Assembly (NCBI RefSeq): GCF_030317145.1
Contig: NZ_JASZYE010000010.1
Location: 1 to 64,000, forward strand
Direction: 5' to 3'
From: Variovorax flavidus
Lineage (GTDB): Bacteria; Pseudomonadota; Gammaproteobacteria; Burkholderiales; Burkholderiaceae_C
DNA length: 64,000 nt
The translations under genes were made by a program, and so were the position numbers. Of the stretch, positions 58,266-64,000 are shown piece by piece. The notes beneath the pieces were generated by a model. The model did no database searches. It had not been told where the DNA came from and worked only from the letters and a program-made list of their open reading frames with translations. Each line of letters starts with the position of its first letter. Within the stretch, counting starts at the first letter, position 1.

Positions 58266-58648
58266 TATTTTCTCCAGCCCAGAATGAGGTCGAAAAACAC
58301 CCATTCGAGCGTCTTGTCGGTGAGCCAAAGGAAGATCGACATGATGGCCACGAAGGCAAACACGTAAGCCGTCATCTGGATCGCTTCCTTGCGCGTGGGC
58401 CAGACAACCTTCTTGACCTCGCGCCACGAGTCGCGGCCGAAGGCCCACAACTGGCGACCACTCTCGGAACTCGCGAAGGCACCCACAGCCGCGGCCAGAC
58501 CGACGAGCAAGGCAACCCACTGCACGATCGCACCCTGGCGCGACAGCAGATAGAACGCCACGATGGCGCCGACCGCCAACACGACGGCGGCGGCCAGCTT
58601 GGCCTTGTCCGCACTGGTGCTCACGGTTTCGATTTGAGAAGTGGCCAT
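58265..58648 (-). CDS. secE: Protein translocase subunit SecE
   Basis: A 127-residue membrane protein with three hydrophobic helices and the conserved cytoplasmic WREVKKVVWPTRKEAIQ amphipathic segment just before the last one. The three-helix form is that of E. coli SecE. It stabilises SecY in the translocon. It is coupled to nusG by a one-base overlap. Confidence 0.95.
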   Translation of the reverse strand: MATSQIETVSTSADKAKLAAAVVLAVGAIVAFYLLSRQGAIVQWVALLVGLAAAVGAFASSESGRQLWAFGRDSWREVKKVVWPTRKEAIQMTAYVFAFVAIMSIFLWLTDKTLEWVFFDLILGWRK

Positions 58649-58707
58649 CTTGGGCTTTGTTCCTGGGGCCTTGCAGCCTTCAATTCATTACGTCGCTTGA
58701 GACGCCG

Positions 58708-58732
58708 AAGCCCGTCAGGACATGACGGGCTT
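58708..58732. repeat. Perfect 10-base inverted repeat between tRNA-Trp and secE
   Basis: AAGCCCGTCA (58708-58717) and TGACGGGCTT (58723-58732) form a stem with a five-base loop. No T-run follows on the minus strand, so it is more likely an RNA-processing or partial-termination structure in the tuf-tRNA-secE transcript. Confidence 0.5.
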
Positions 58733-58750
58733 GTTTCGGGGCCACCTAGG

Positions 58751-58826
58751 TGGCAGGGGCAGTAGGAATCGAACCTACAACCTTCGGTTTTGGAGACCGA
58801 CGCTCTGCCAATTGAGCTATACCCCT
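58751..58826 (-). tRNA. tRNA-Trp (CCA)
   Basis: A 76-base cloverleaf beginning AGGGGTATAGCTCAATTGG, with anticodon CCA in CTCCAAA and an encoded CCA end. It lies 14 bases after the tuf stop and before secE, as in many betaproteobacteria. Confidence 0.97.
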
Positions 58827-58840
58827 TCGCAATCCTTGAT

Positions 58841-60034
58841 TTAGACGTCGAGGATCTTGGCCACGACGCCCGAACCGACGGTACGGCCGCCTTCACGGAT
58901 GGCGAAGCGCAGGCCTTCTTCCATCGCGATCGGGTTGATCAGCTTCACCGTGATGGACACGTTGTCGCCGGGCATGACCATTTCCTTGTCCTTGGGCAGC
59001 TCGATCGCGCCAGTGACGTCGGTCGTGCGGAAGTAGAACTGCGGACGGTAGTTGTTGAAGAACGGCGTGTGACGGCCGCCTTCGTCCTTCGACAGCACAT
59101 ACACCTCGGCGGTGAAGTGCGTGTGCGGCTTGATCGAGCCGGGCTTGCACAGCACTTGGCCGCGCTCGACTTCTTCGCGCTTCGTGCCGCGCAGCAGCAC
59201 GCCCACGTTGTCGCCTGCCTGGCCCTGGTCCAGCAGCTTGCGGAACATTTCCACGCCGGTGCAGGTGGTCTTGACCGTCGGGCGGATACCCACGATTTCG
59301 ATTTCTTCGCCGACCTTGATCACGCCGCGCTCGACCGCGCCGGTCACCACGGTGCCGCGACCCGAGATCGAGAACACGTCTTCCACGGGCATCAGGAACG
59401 CACCGTCCACCGCGCGCTCAGGCGTGGGGATGTAGGTATCCAGGGCGTCGGCCAGCTTCATGATGGCGCCTTCGCCCAGTTCGCCCTTGTCGCCTTCCAG
59501 CGCCAGCTTGGCCGAACCGTGAATGATCGGGGTGTCGTCGCCAGGGAATTCGTACTTGTCGAGGAGTTCGCGAACTTCCATTTCGACCAGTTCGAGCAGC
59601 TCCTTGTCGTCGACCATGTCGCACTTGTTCAGGAACACGATGATGTAGCCCACACCCACCTGGCGAGCCAGCAGGATGTGCTCACGGGTCTGGGGCATCG
59701 GGCCGTCAGCGGCCGAGCACACCAGGATCGCGCCGTCCATCTGAGCAGCGCCGGTGATCATGTTCTTCACATAGTCGGCGTGACCCGGGCAGTCCACGTG
59801 CGCGTAGTGGCGGTTGGCCGTTTCGTATTCGACGTGCGCGGTGTTGATCGTGATGCCGCGTGCCTTTTCTTCGGGCGCCGCATCGATCTGGTCGTAGGCC
59901 TTCGCTTCGCCGCCGAACTTGGCCGACAGCACCGTCGCAATCGCCGCCGTCAGCGTCGTCTTGCCATGGTCCACGTGACCAATCGTGCCCACGTTCACGT
60001 GCGGCTTCGTACGGGTGAATTTTCCTTTTGCCAT
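58841..60034 (-). CDS. tuf: Elongation factor Tu
   Basis: A 397-residue GTPase that brings aminoacyl-tRNA to the ribosome. G1 is GHVDHGKT (residues 19-26), and the DCPGH, NKCD and GSAKLAL motifs are intact; domains II and III follow, ending GVVAKILDV. It is the tufB-position copy, downstream of tRNA-Tyr, tRNA-Gly and tRNA-Thr; a second copy in the str operon would lie outside the window. An inverted repeat lies between it and tRNA-Thr. Confidence 0.98.
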   Translation of the reverse strand: MAKGKFTRTKPHVNVGTIGHVDHGKTTLTAAIATVLSAKFGGEAKAYDQIDAAPEEKARGITINTAHVEYETANRHYAHVDCPGHADYVKNMITGAAQMDGAILVCSAADGPMPQTREHILLARQVGVGYIIVFLNKCDMVDDKELLELVEMEVRELLDKYEFPGDDTPIIHGSAKLALEGDKGELGEGAIMKLADALDTYIPTPERAVDGAFLMPVEDVFSISGRGTVVTGAVERGVIKVGEEIEIVGIRPTVKTTCTGVEMFRKLLDQGQAGDNVGVLLRGTKREEVERGQVLCKPGSIKPHTHFTAEVYVLSKDEGGRHTPFFNNYRPQFYFRTTDVTGAIELPKDKEMVMPGDNVSITVKLINPIAMEEGLRFAIREGGRTVGSGVVAKILDV

Positions 60035-60075
60035 TTTCTCGACTCCGAAAAATAACTAGATCAACACACTGACAT

Positions 60076-60103
60076 GGGGTTGCAACCTTCCGGCTGCAAC
60101 CCC
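60076..60103. repeat. Inverted repeat between tRNA-Thr and tuf
   Basis: GGGGTTGCA (60076-60084) and TGCAACCCC (60095-60103) form a perfect nine-base stem with a ten-base loop, six bases from the tRNA-Thr 3' end. No T-run follows. It probably folds in the polycistronic transcript and may mark the processing site that separates the tRNAs from the tuf message. Confidence 0.5.
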
Positions 60104-60108
60104 AAAAC

Positions 60109-60183
<75 letters not shown>

Positions 60184-60227
60184 GACATATCTAAAAACCA
60201 ACTGCGCCTAGCGCTGACGTGGACCTC

Positions 60228-60301
60228 TGGAGCGGGAGACGGGAATCGAACCCGCGTCATTAGCTTGGAAGGCTAGGGTTCTACCATTGAACTACTCCCG
60301 C
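60228..60301 (-). tRNA. tRNA-Gly (TCC)
   Basis: A 74-base cloverleaf beginning GCGGGAGTAGTTCAATGG, with anticodon TCC in CTTCCAA and an encoded CCA end. The order tRNA-Tyr, tRNA-Gly, tRNA-Thr, tuf matches the E. coli tufB operon. Confidence 0.97.
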
Positions 60302-60422
60302 ATCGCGACACAACCAAACCGGATCAAACCTCCAGATCGGGCCGTACCGCAGCACGGTCAGAGCCTTTCGCTTTCGCCTCGGGCCCACAACATTCAAGCG
60401 CTCTGCAAAATCCATTCATCGC

Positions 60423-60508
60423 TGGTGGAGAGGGCTGGATTCGAACCAGCGTACTCGTAAGAGGGCAGATTTACAGTCTGCTGCCATTAACCACTCGGCC
60501 ACCTCTCC
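60423..60508 (-). tRNA. tRNA-Tyr (GTA)
   Basis: An 86-base class-II tRNA with a long variable arm, beginning GGAGAGGTGGCCGAGTGG, with anticodon GTA in CTGTAAA and an encoded CCA end. It is the first gene of the tRNA-tuf unit. Confidence 0.97.
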
Positions 60509-60520
60509 AGCGAACCTCGG

Positions 60521-60550
60521 AATATAGCACGGTTTACCCGGGTGTGTCGA
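60521..60550 (-). promoter_or_regulatory. Probable promoter of the tRNA-Tyr/tuf unit
   Basis: On the minus strand, TCGACA (60545-60550) and TATATT (60521-60526) are separated by 18 bases, with the -10 12 bases upstream of the tRNA-Tyr 5' end. The spacing is as in rRNA and tRNA promoters. The stretch between the -10 and the tRNA (CCGAGGTTCGC) is G+C-rich, as in stringently controlled promoters. The remainder of the gap to ung (60551-60679) holds nothing recognisable. Confidence 0.55.
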
Positions 60551-60679
60551 TGCCACCCCCGGCAACTTGTGCCGCACCGCAGCAACTTCGCGACCTTCCC
60601 ATGGGTTCAGTCGCTCAAAAGATGCGTTTTTCTCCGAGCCCAAGATTCTCGCATGAAATCAAGCACTTACTCCCCAGGC

Positions 60680-61381
60680 TCAGGAACGTCCGGCCTCCCG
60701 CCACGCCCGCGCCTGCCCGAAGTGGCCACAGCCGATGAATGGCACGGGCGGCCTCAGTGCGGACAGCGGCGACGGATGGTTCGACATCAGCACCTTGTGA
60801 CGACTTGTATCGATCAGCGCACGCTTGCTCTGCGCATGCGCGCCCCACAGCATGAAGACGACCGCGCGTTCGCCGTTCGCCACATGGCGGATCACGGCGT
60901 CGGTCAGCACTTCCCAGCCGCGCCCGGCGTGGCTGGCCGCTTGCCCTTCCTCGACGGTCAGGCAGGTGTTGAGCAGCAGCACGCCATGGGTCGCCCACTT
61001 GACCAGACTCCCGCCCGGATCCGGAAACTTCGGCGGCGGCGTACCCAGGTCGCGCTCCAGTTCCTTGAAGATGTTGCGCAGCGACGGCGGCAGCGCCACG
61101 CCGGGCGCCACCGAAAAGGCGAGTCCCTCGGCCTGCCCGCGCCCGTGATACGGGTCCTGCCCGAGGATCACCACCCGGACGTCCTCCGGCGGCGTCAGTT
61201 CGAGTGCACGCAGTGGCTGGGGCGGAAAGATCACCGCGCCGGCGTCCAGCCTCTCTCGAAGAAAGCCTTGCAGCCTCTGGCCGACGGCACCGCCGAAGAA
61301 CTCGTCCACCAGCGGCTTCCACCCGGGAGCGACGGGCCAATCGGCAGGATCGCTGCTGGCCAGTTGATCCCCCGCGCTCAT
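60680..61381 (-). CDS. ung: Uracil-DNA glycosylase
   Basis: A 233-residue family-1 UDG that cuts uracil from DNA. Catalytic D76 lies in GQDPYHG (residues 74-80), LLLNTCLTVEEG is the uracil-recognition region, and HPSPLSA is the minor-groove loop with the catalytic His. Length is normal. Its ATG overlaps the trpC stop as ATGA, so it is translated as the tail of the trpDC unit. Confidence 0.95.
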   Translation of the reverse strand: MSAGDQLASSDPADWPVAPGWKPLVDEFFGGAVGQRLQGFLRERLDAGAVIFPPQPLRALELTPPEDVRVVILGQDPYHGRGQAEGLAFSVAPGVALPPSLRNIFKELERDLGTPPPKFPDPGGSLVKWATHGVLLLNTCLTVEEGQAASHAGRGWEVLTDAVIRHVANGERAVVFMLWGAHAQSKRALIDTSRHKVLMSNHPSPLSALRPPVPFIGCGHFGQARAWREAGRS

Positions 61382-62178
61382 CGGAACAATGCGGCGAGCG
61401 CTTCGCCCGGTTCGTCGGCGCGCATGAAGGCCTCGCCGACCAGGAAGGCATGAACGCCCGCGGCGCGCAGCTTCGCGACGTCGTCACGGGTCGTGATGCC
61501 CGATTCGGTCACGAGCAGGCGATCGGAAGGCACCTGCGCCAGCAGATCGATCGTGGTCTGTATCGACACCTCGAAGGTCCGCAGATTGCGATTGTTGACG
61601 CCGACCAGCGGCGTCTTCAGCTTCAGCGCGCGTTCGAGTTCGGCACCGTCGTGCACTTCAACCAGCACCGCCAGGCCGAGCCCTGCCGCGATCGCTTCGT
61701 ATTCGCGCATCTGGCCGTCGTCTAGGCAGGCGGCGATCAGCAGGATGGCATCGGCGCCCATCGCGCGCGATTCGTAGACCTGGTAGGCATCGACGATGAA
61801 ATCCTTGCGCAGCACTGGCAGGTCGCACGAGGCGCGTGCCTGCTTGAGATAGTCGACGCCGCCCTGAAAGAACTGCCTGTCGGTCAACACCGAAAGGCAG
61901 GCCGCGCTCACCGCGCCGTCGCCTTCGGCGTAGCTCTGGGCGATGTCCGCCGGAATGAACTCCGCGCGCAGCACGCCCTTGCTCGGGCTGGCCTTCTTGA
62001 CCTCGGCAATGACCGCTGCGGCGCCCGCGGCGATCTTCGCGCGCAGGGCGCCGGTGAAGTCGCGCGTGAGCACGCGGCTTTCGGCATCGAAGCGCACGGC
62101 TTCGAGGGGTGCCTTCTTCTTGGCCGCCGCGATTTCCTCGCGTTTGACGGCCACGATTTTCTCGAGGATGTCCGACAT
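61378..62178 (-). CDS. trpC: Indole-3-glycerol phosphate synthase
   Basis: A 266-residue TIM-barrel enzyme that closes the indole ring in tryptophan synthesis. Marks are IAEVKKASPSKGVLR with the catalytic Lys, LRKDFIVDAYQVYE, GVNNRNLRTFEV and LVTESGITTRDDV. It stands alone, not fused to TrpF as in enterics. It starts 13 bases after the trpD stop. Confidence 0.96.
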   Translation of the reverse strand: MSDILEKIVAVKREEIAAAKKKAPLEAVRFDAESRVLTRDFTGALRAKIAAGAAAVIAEVKKASPSKGVLRAEFIPADIAQSYAEGDGAVSAACLSVLTDRQFFQGGVDYLKQARASCDLPVLRKDFIVDAYQVYESRAMGADAILLIAACLDDGQMREYEAIAAGLGLAVLVEVHDGAELERALKLKTPLVGVNNRNLRTFEVSIQTTIDLLAQVPSDRLLVTESGITTRDDVAKLRAAGVHAFLVGEAFMRADEPGEALAALFR

Positions 62179-62191
62179 GTTTCTCTTCTCC

Positions 62192-63223
62192 CTACGCCTG
62201 GGCAGCCGCCGTGGCGGCGATCAGTTCGGCCAGCTTGGCCTTGGCAGCGCCCGAATCGAGCGCTGCGCGCGCACGCTCGACGCCCGCTGCAATCGAATCG
62301 CACACATTGGCCGCATACAGCGCGGCACCGGCATTGAGCAGCACGATGTCCCGCGCCGGCCCGGGCCGGTTGTCGAGCACGTCCACCAGCATCGCCTTCG
62401 ACTGCTCCGGCGTTTCCACGCGCAGCGTGCGATTGCTCGACATCGCGAAGCCGAAATCCTCCGGATGCAACTCGTACTCGCGCACTTCGCCGTCCTTGAG
62501 TTCGCCGACCATGGTGGCTGCGCCGAGGGAAATCTCGTCCATGCCGTCGCGCCCGTAGACGACCAGCGCATGCTCCGCGCCCAGCCGCTGCAGCGCCCGC
62601 ACCTGAATCCCCACGAGGTCGGCGTGGAACACCCCCATCAGGATGTTGGGCGCGCCGGCCGGATTGGTCAGCGGCCCCAGGATGTTGAAGATGGTCTTGA
62701 TGCCGAGTTCCTTGCGCACCGGTGCGACGTTCTTCATCGCCGGATGGTGGTTCGGTGCGAACATGAAGCCGATGCCCACGTCGGCGATGCACTTCGCGAT
62801 CTGATCCGGCTTCAGGTTGATGTTGACGCCGAGCGATTCGAGCACGTCCGCACTGCCGGACTTGCTGCTCACGCTGCGCCCGCCATGCTTGCTGACCTTG
62901 GCGCCCGCGGCTGCGACGACGAACATCGAGCAGGTCGAGATGTTGAAGGTGTGCGAGCCGTCGCCGCCGGTGCCCACGATGTCGACGAGGTTCCGTGTGT
63001 CTGCCACCGGCACCTTGGTCGATACCTCGCGCATGACTTGCGCGGCGGCGGTGATCTCGCCGATGGTTTCCTTCTTGACGCGCAAGCCGGTGATGAGCGC
63101 CGCCATCATCACGGGCGAGCATTCGCCGCTCATGATGAGGCGCACGATGTGCAGCATCTCGTCGTGGAAGACCTCGCGGTGTTCGATGGTGCGCTGCAGC
63201 GCTTCCTGGGGGGTGATGGGCAT
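62192..63223 (-). CDS. trpD: Anthranilate phosphoribosyltransferase
   Basis: A 343-residue enzyme that transfers phosphoribose from PRPP to anthranilate. It has VDIVGTGGDGSHTFNIST (the PRPP-binding GTGGD), KHGGRSVSSKSGSADVLE and FMFAPNHHPAM with the anthranilate-contacting His residues. It is the short form without a glutamine amidotransferase domain. The ATG at 63223 follows a GGGAGA site, 19 bases after the LysE-type gene. Confidence 0.96.
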   Translation of the reverse strand: MPITPQEALQRTIEHREVFHDEMLHIVRLIMSGECSPVMMAALITGLRVKKETIGEITAAAQVMREVSTKVPVADTRNLVDIVGTGGDGSHTFNISTCSMFVVAAAGAKVSKHGGRSVSSKSGSADVLESLGVNINLKPDQIAKCIADVGIGFMFAPNHHPAMKNVAPVRKELGIKTIFNILGPLTNPAGAPNILMGVFHADLVGIQVRALQRLGAEHALVVYGRDGMDEISLGAATMVGELKDGEVREYELHPEDFGFAMSSNRTLRVETPEQSKAMLVDVLDNRPGPARDIVLLNAGAALYAANVCDSIAAGVERARAALDSGAAKAKLAELIAATAAAQA

Positions 63224-63242
63224 GATGTCTGTCTCCCTTGGA

Positions 63243-63914
63243 TCAATGGACGGGGGTCGGGGCAAGAGGATTGTCGGCAAGCGCGAGCCTGAAGCCAAAG
63301 CCGACGAAGAGCGCGCCGGCGCCGCGCTGCAGCCAGTGCATGCCGCGCTGGACGAGGCCGACACGGCGCGCCGTCCACCCGGCGAGCAGCGCCCACGCCA
63401 CGTTGACGAAGATCGCGTTGAAGTTGAACAGCACGCCCAGCAGGAAGAAGGCCAGCGGCTTGTTGTCCGTGCCGGGCGCGATGAACTGCGGGACGAAGGC
63501 CAGGAAGAACAGCGCCACCTTGGGATTGAGCGCGTTGGTCCAGAAGCCGCCGAGAAAGATGCTTTTCATGCTGGCCGGGCCTGCCGCCTCGGTGCCGGCG
63601 ACGGCCAGCGCCGGCTCGTCCTTCGAGGCACGCGAGAACAGCATCCGCGTGCCGACCCACAGCAGGTAGGCCGCGCCCACCCATTTAAGAACGGTGAACG
63701 CCGTCGTCGACGCCGCCATCAGCGCACTCACGCCCAGCGCCGCGGCGGTGATGTGCACGAAGCACCCTGCCGTGATGCCGAAGCCGGCAACGATCCCGGC
63801 ACGGGTGCCCGAACGCAGCGAGCGGGTCACGATGTAGAGAACGTCGGGCCCCGGCGTGAGGTTCAGCAGCAGTCCCGCCGCGATGAAGAGCAGCAAGGAA
63901 TGCGCATCAGGCAT
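63243..63914 (-). CDS. LysE/RhtB-family exporter next to trpDC
   Basis: A 223-residue membrane protein with TPGPD at residues 20-24, ALGVSALMAAS, NALNPKVALFFLAF and about six hydrophobic segments. It is the fourth LysE-type protein in the window and closer in length to RhtB/RhtC homoserine-threonine exporters. Its start overlaps the stop of the upstream threonine-aldolase-like gene by eight bases (63907-63914) and it is co-directional with trpD, so it may export threonine or an aromatic amino acid. The substrate is not proven. Confidence 0.82.
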   Translation of the reverse strand: MPDAHSLLLFIAAGLLLNLTPGPDVLYIVTRSLRSGTRAGIVAGFGITAGCFVHITAAALGVSALMAASTTAFTVLKWVGAAYLLWVGTRMLFSRASKDEPALAVAGTEAAGPASMKSIFLGGFWTNALNPKVALFFLAFVPQFIAPGTDNKPLAFFLLGVLFNFNAIFVNVAWALLAGWTARRVGLVQRGMHWLQRGAGALFVGFGFRLALADNPLAPTPVH

Positions 63915-64000
63915 GGAAGAAGCTCCGGATGGCGCCGATGGCGCGGTCGATGCCGTTCGCATCGACGTCCAGATGCGTCGCGAACCGCAGCCGGTAGAGC
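63907..64000 (-). CDS. Partial gene, probable low-specificity threonine aldolase 3' end
   Basis: Only the last 30 codons are inside the window; the 5' part lies beyond 64000. They read LYRLRFATHLDVDANGID and then RAIGAIRSFFHA before TGA at 63907-63909, a tail style found in L-threonine aldolases. The identification rests on this short tail and on the LysE/RhtB neighbour, so it is tentative. The frame is intact to the window edge. Confidence 0.45.
   Translation of the reverse strand, partial: LYRLRFATHLDVDANGIDRAIGAIRSFFHA

Noticed and set aside
58621..58896. A 91-codon frame over tRNA-Trp
   Set aside because: It reads through the tRNA gene and overlaps the secE start; the tRNA cloverleaf and secE explain this sequence.

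Overview
The window looks like chromosomal DNA of a G+C-rich betaproteobacterium, most likely family Comamonadaceae and probably Variovorax or a close relative. The basis is codon use, the order of the tuf-rpoBC block, the rsmB-DUF4390-ntrYX block, tandem rRNA-type promoters and a dispersed intergenic repeat of a style I associate with that family. The genus is inference. I see no insertion sequence, prophage, integrase, plasmid function or CRISPR array.

Layout. Positions 1-371 hold two near-identical strong sigma-70 promoters firing leftwards out of the window, probably into an rRNA operon. From 372 come an ABC-F ATPase (uup) and a phospholipase-D lipoprotein. A MocR-type regulator (4135-5565, minus) diverges across a likely operator from an uninterrupted eight-gene plus-strand operon (5668-12000): three LysE-type exporters, an EamA-type exporter, a PLP aminotransferase, a GST, a PhzF-like isomerase and a VOC protein. 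A large ESPR-type autotransporter (12034-15207, minus) follows. From 15427 to 27692 lie small housekeeping and accessory genes: histidine phosphatase, cutA, a GIY-YIG-like protein, a GlsB-type membrane protein, a YbhB-like protein, creatininase, LysR, quinone oxidoreductase, a PQQ-type dehydrogenase, AlaX, a DsbD/ScsB-like protein, a redoxin, a CoA-binding protein and hemE.

The middle third carries priA behind a 371-base low-G+C spacer with two DnaA-box matches; an exported COG3904-like protein; an AEC transporter; a tightly coupled rep-lipoprotein-pldA trio; a DUF1090 protein; an O-methyltransferase; a 440-residue protein with two TIR-like domains (37843-39165, the best candidate for something undescribed); and a PKD lipoprotein.

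The last third is mostly minus strand. It reads tRNA-Phe, the block LemA-like - rsmB - DUF4390 - ntrY-like - ntrX-like, then the translation/transcription block tRNA-Tyr - tRNA-Gly - tRNA-Thr - tuf - tRNA-Trp - secE - nusG - rplKAJL - rpoBC with its terminator, and finally a threonine-aldolase-like 3' end - LysE - trpD - trpC - ung series.

Functions that work together are amino-acid metabolism and export under a MocR regulator, envelope redox (DsbD-like plus redoxin), envelope lipid turnover (PLD lipoprotein, PldA), replication restart (PriA, Rep) and core gene expression. All family calls were read by eye from motifs; no database search was run.
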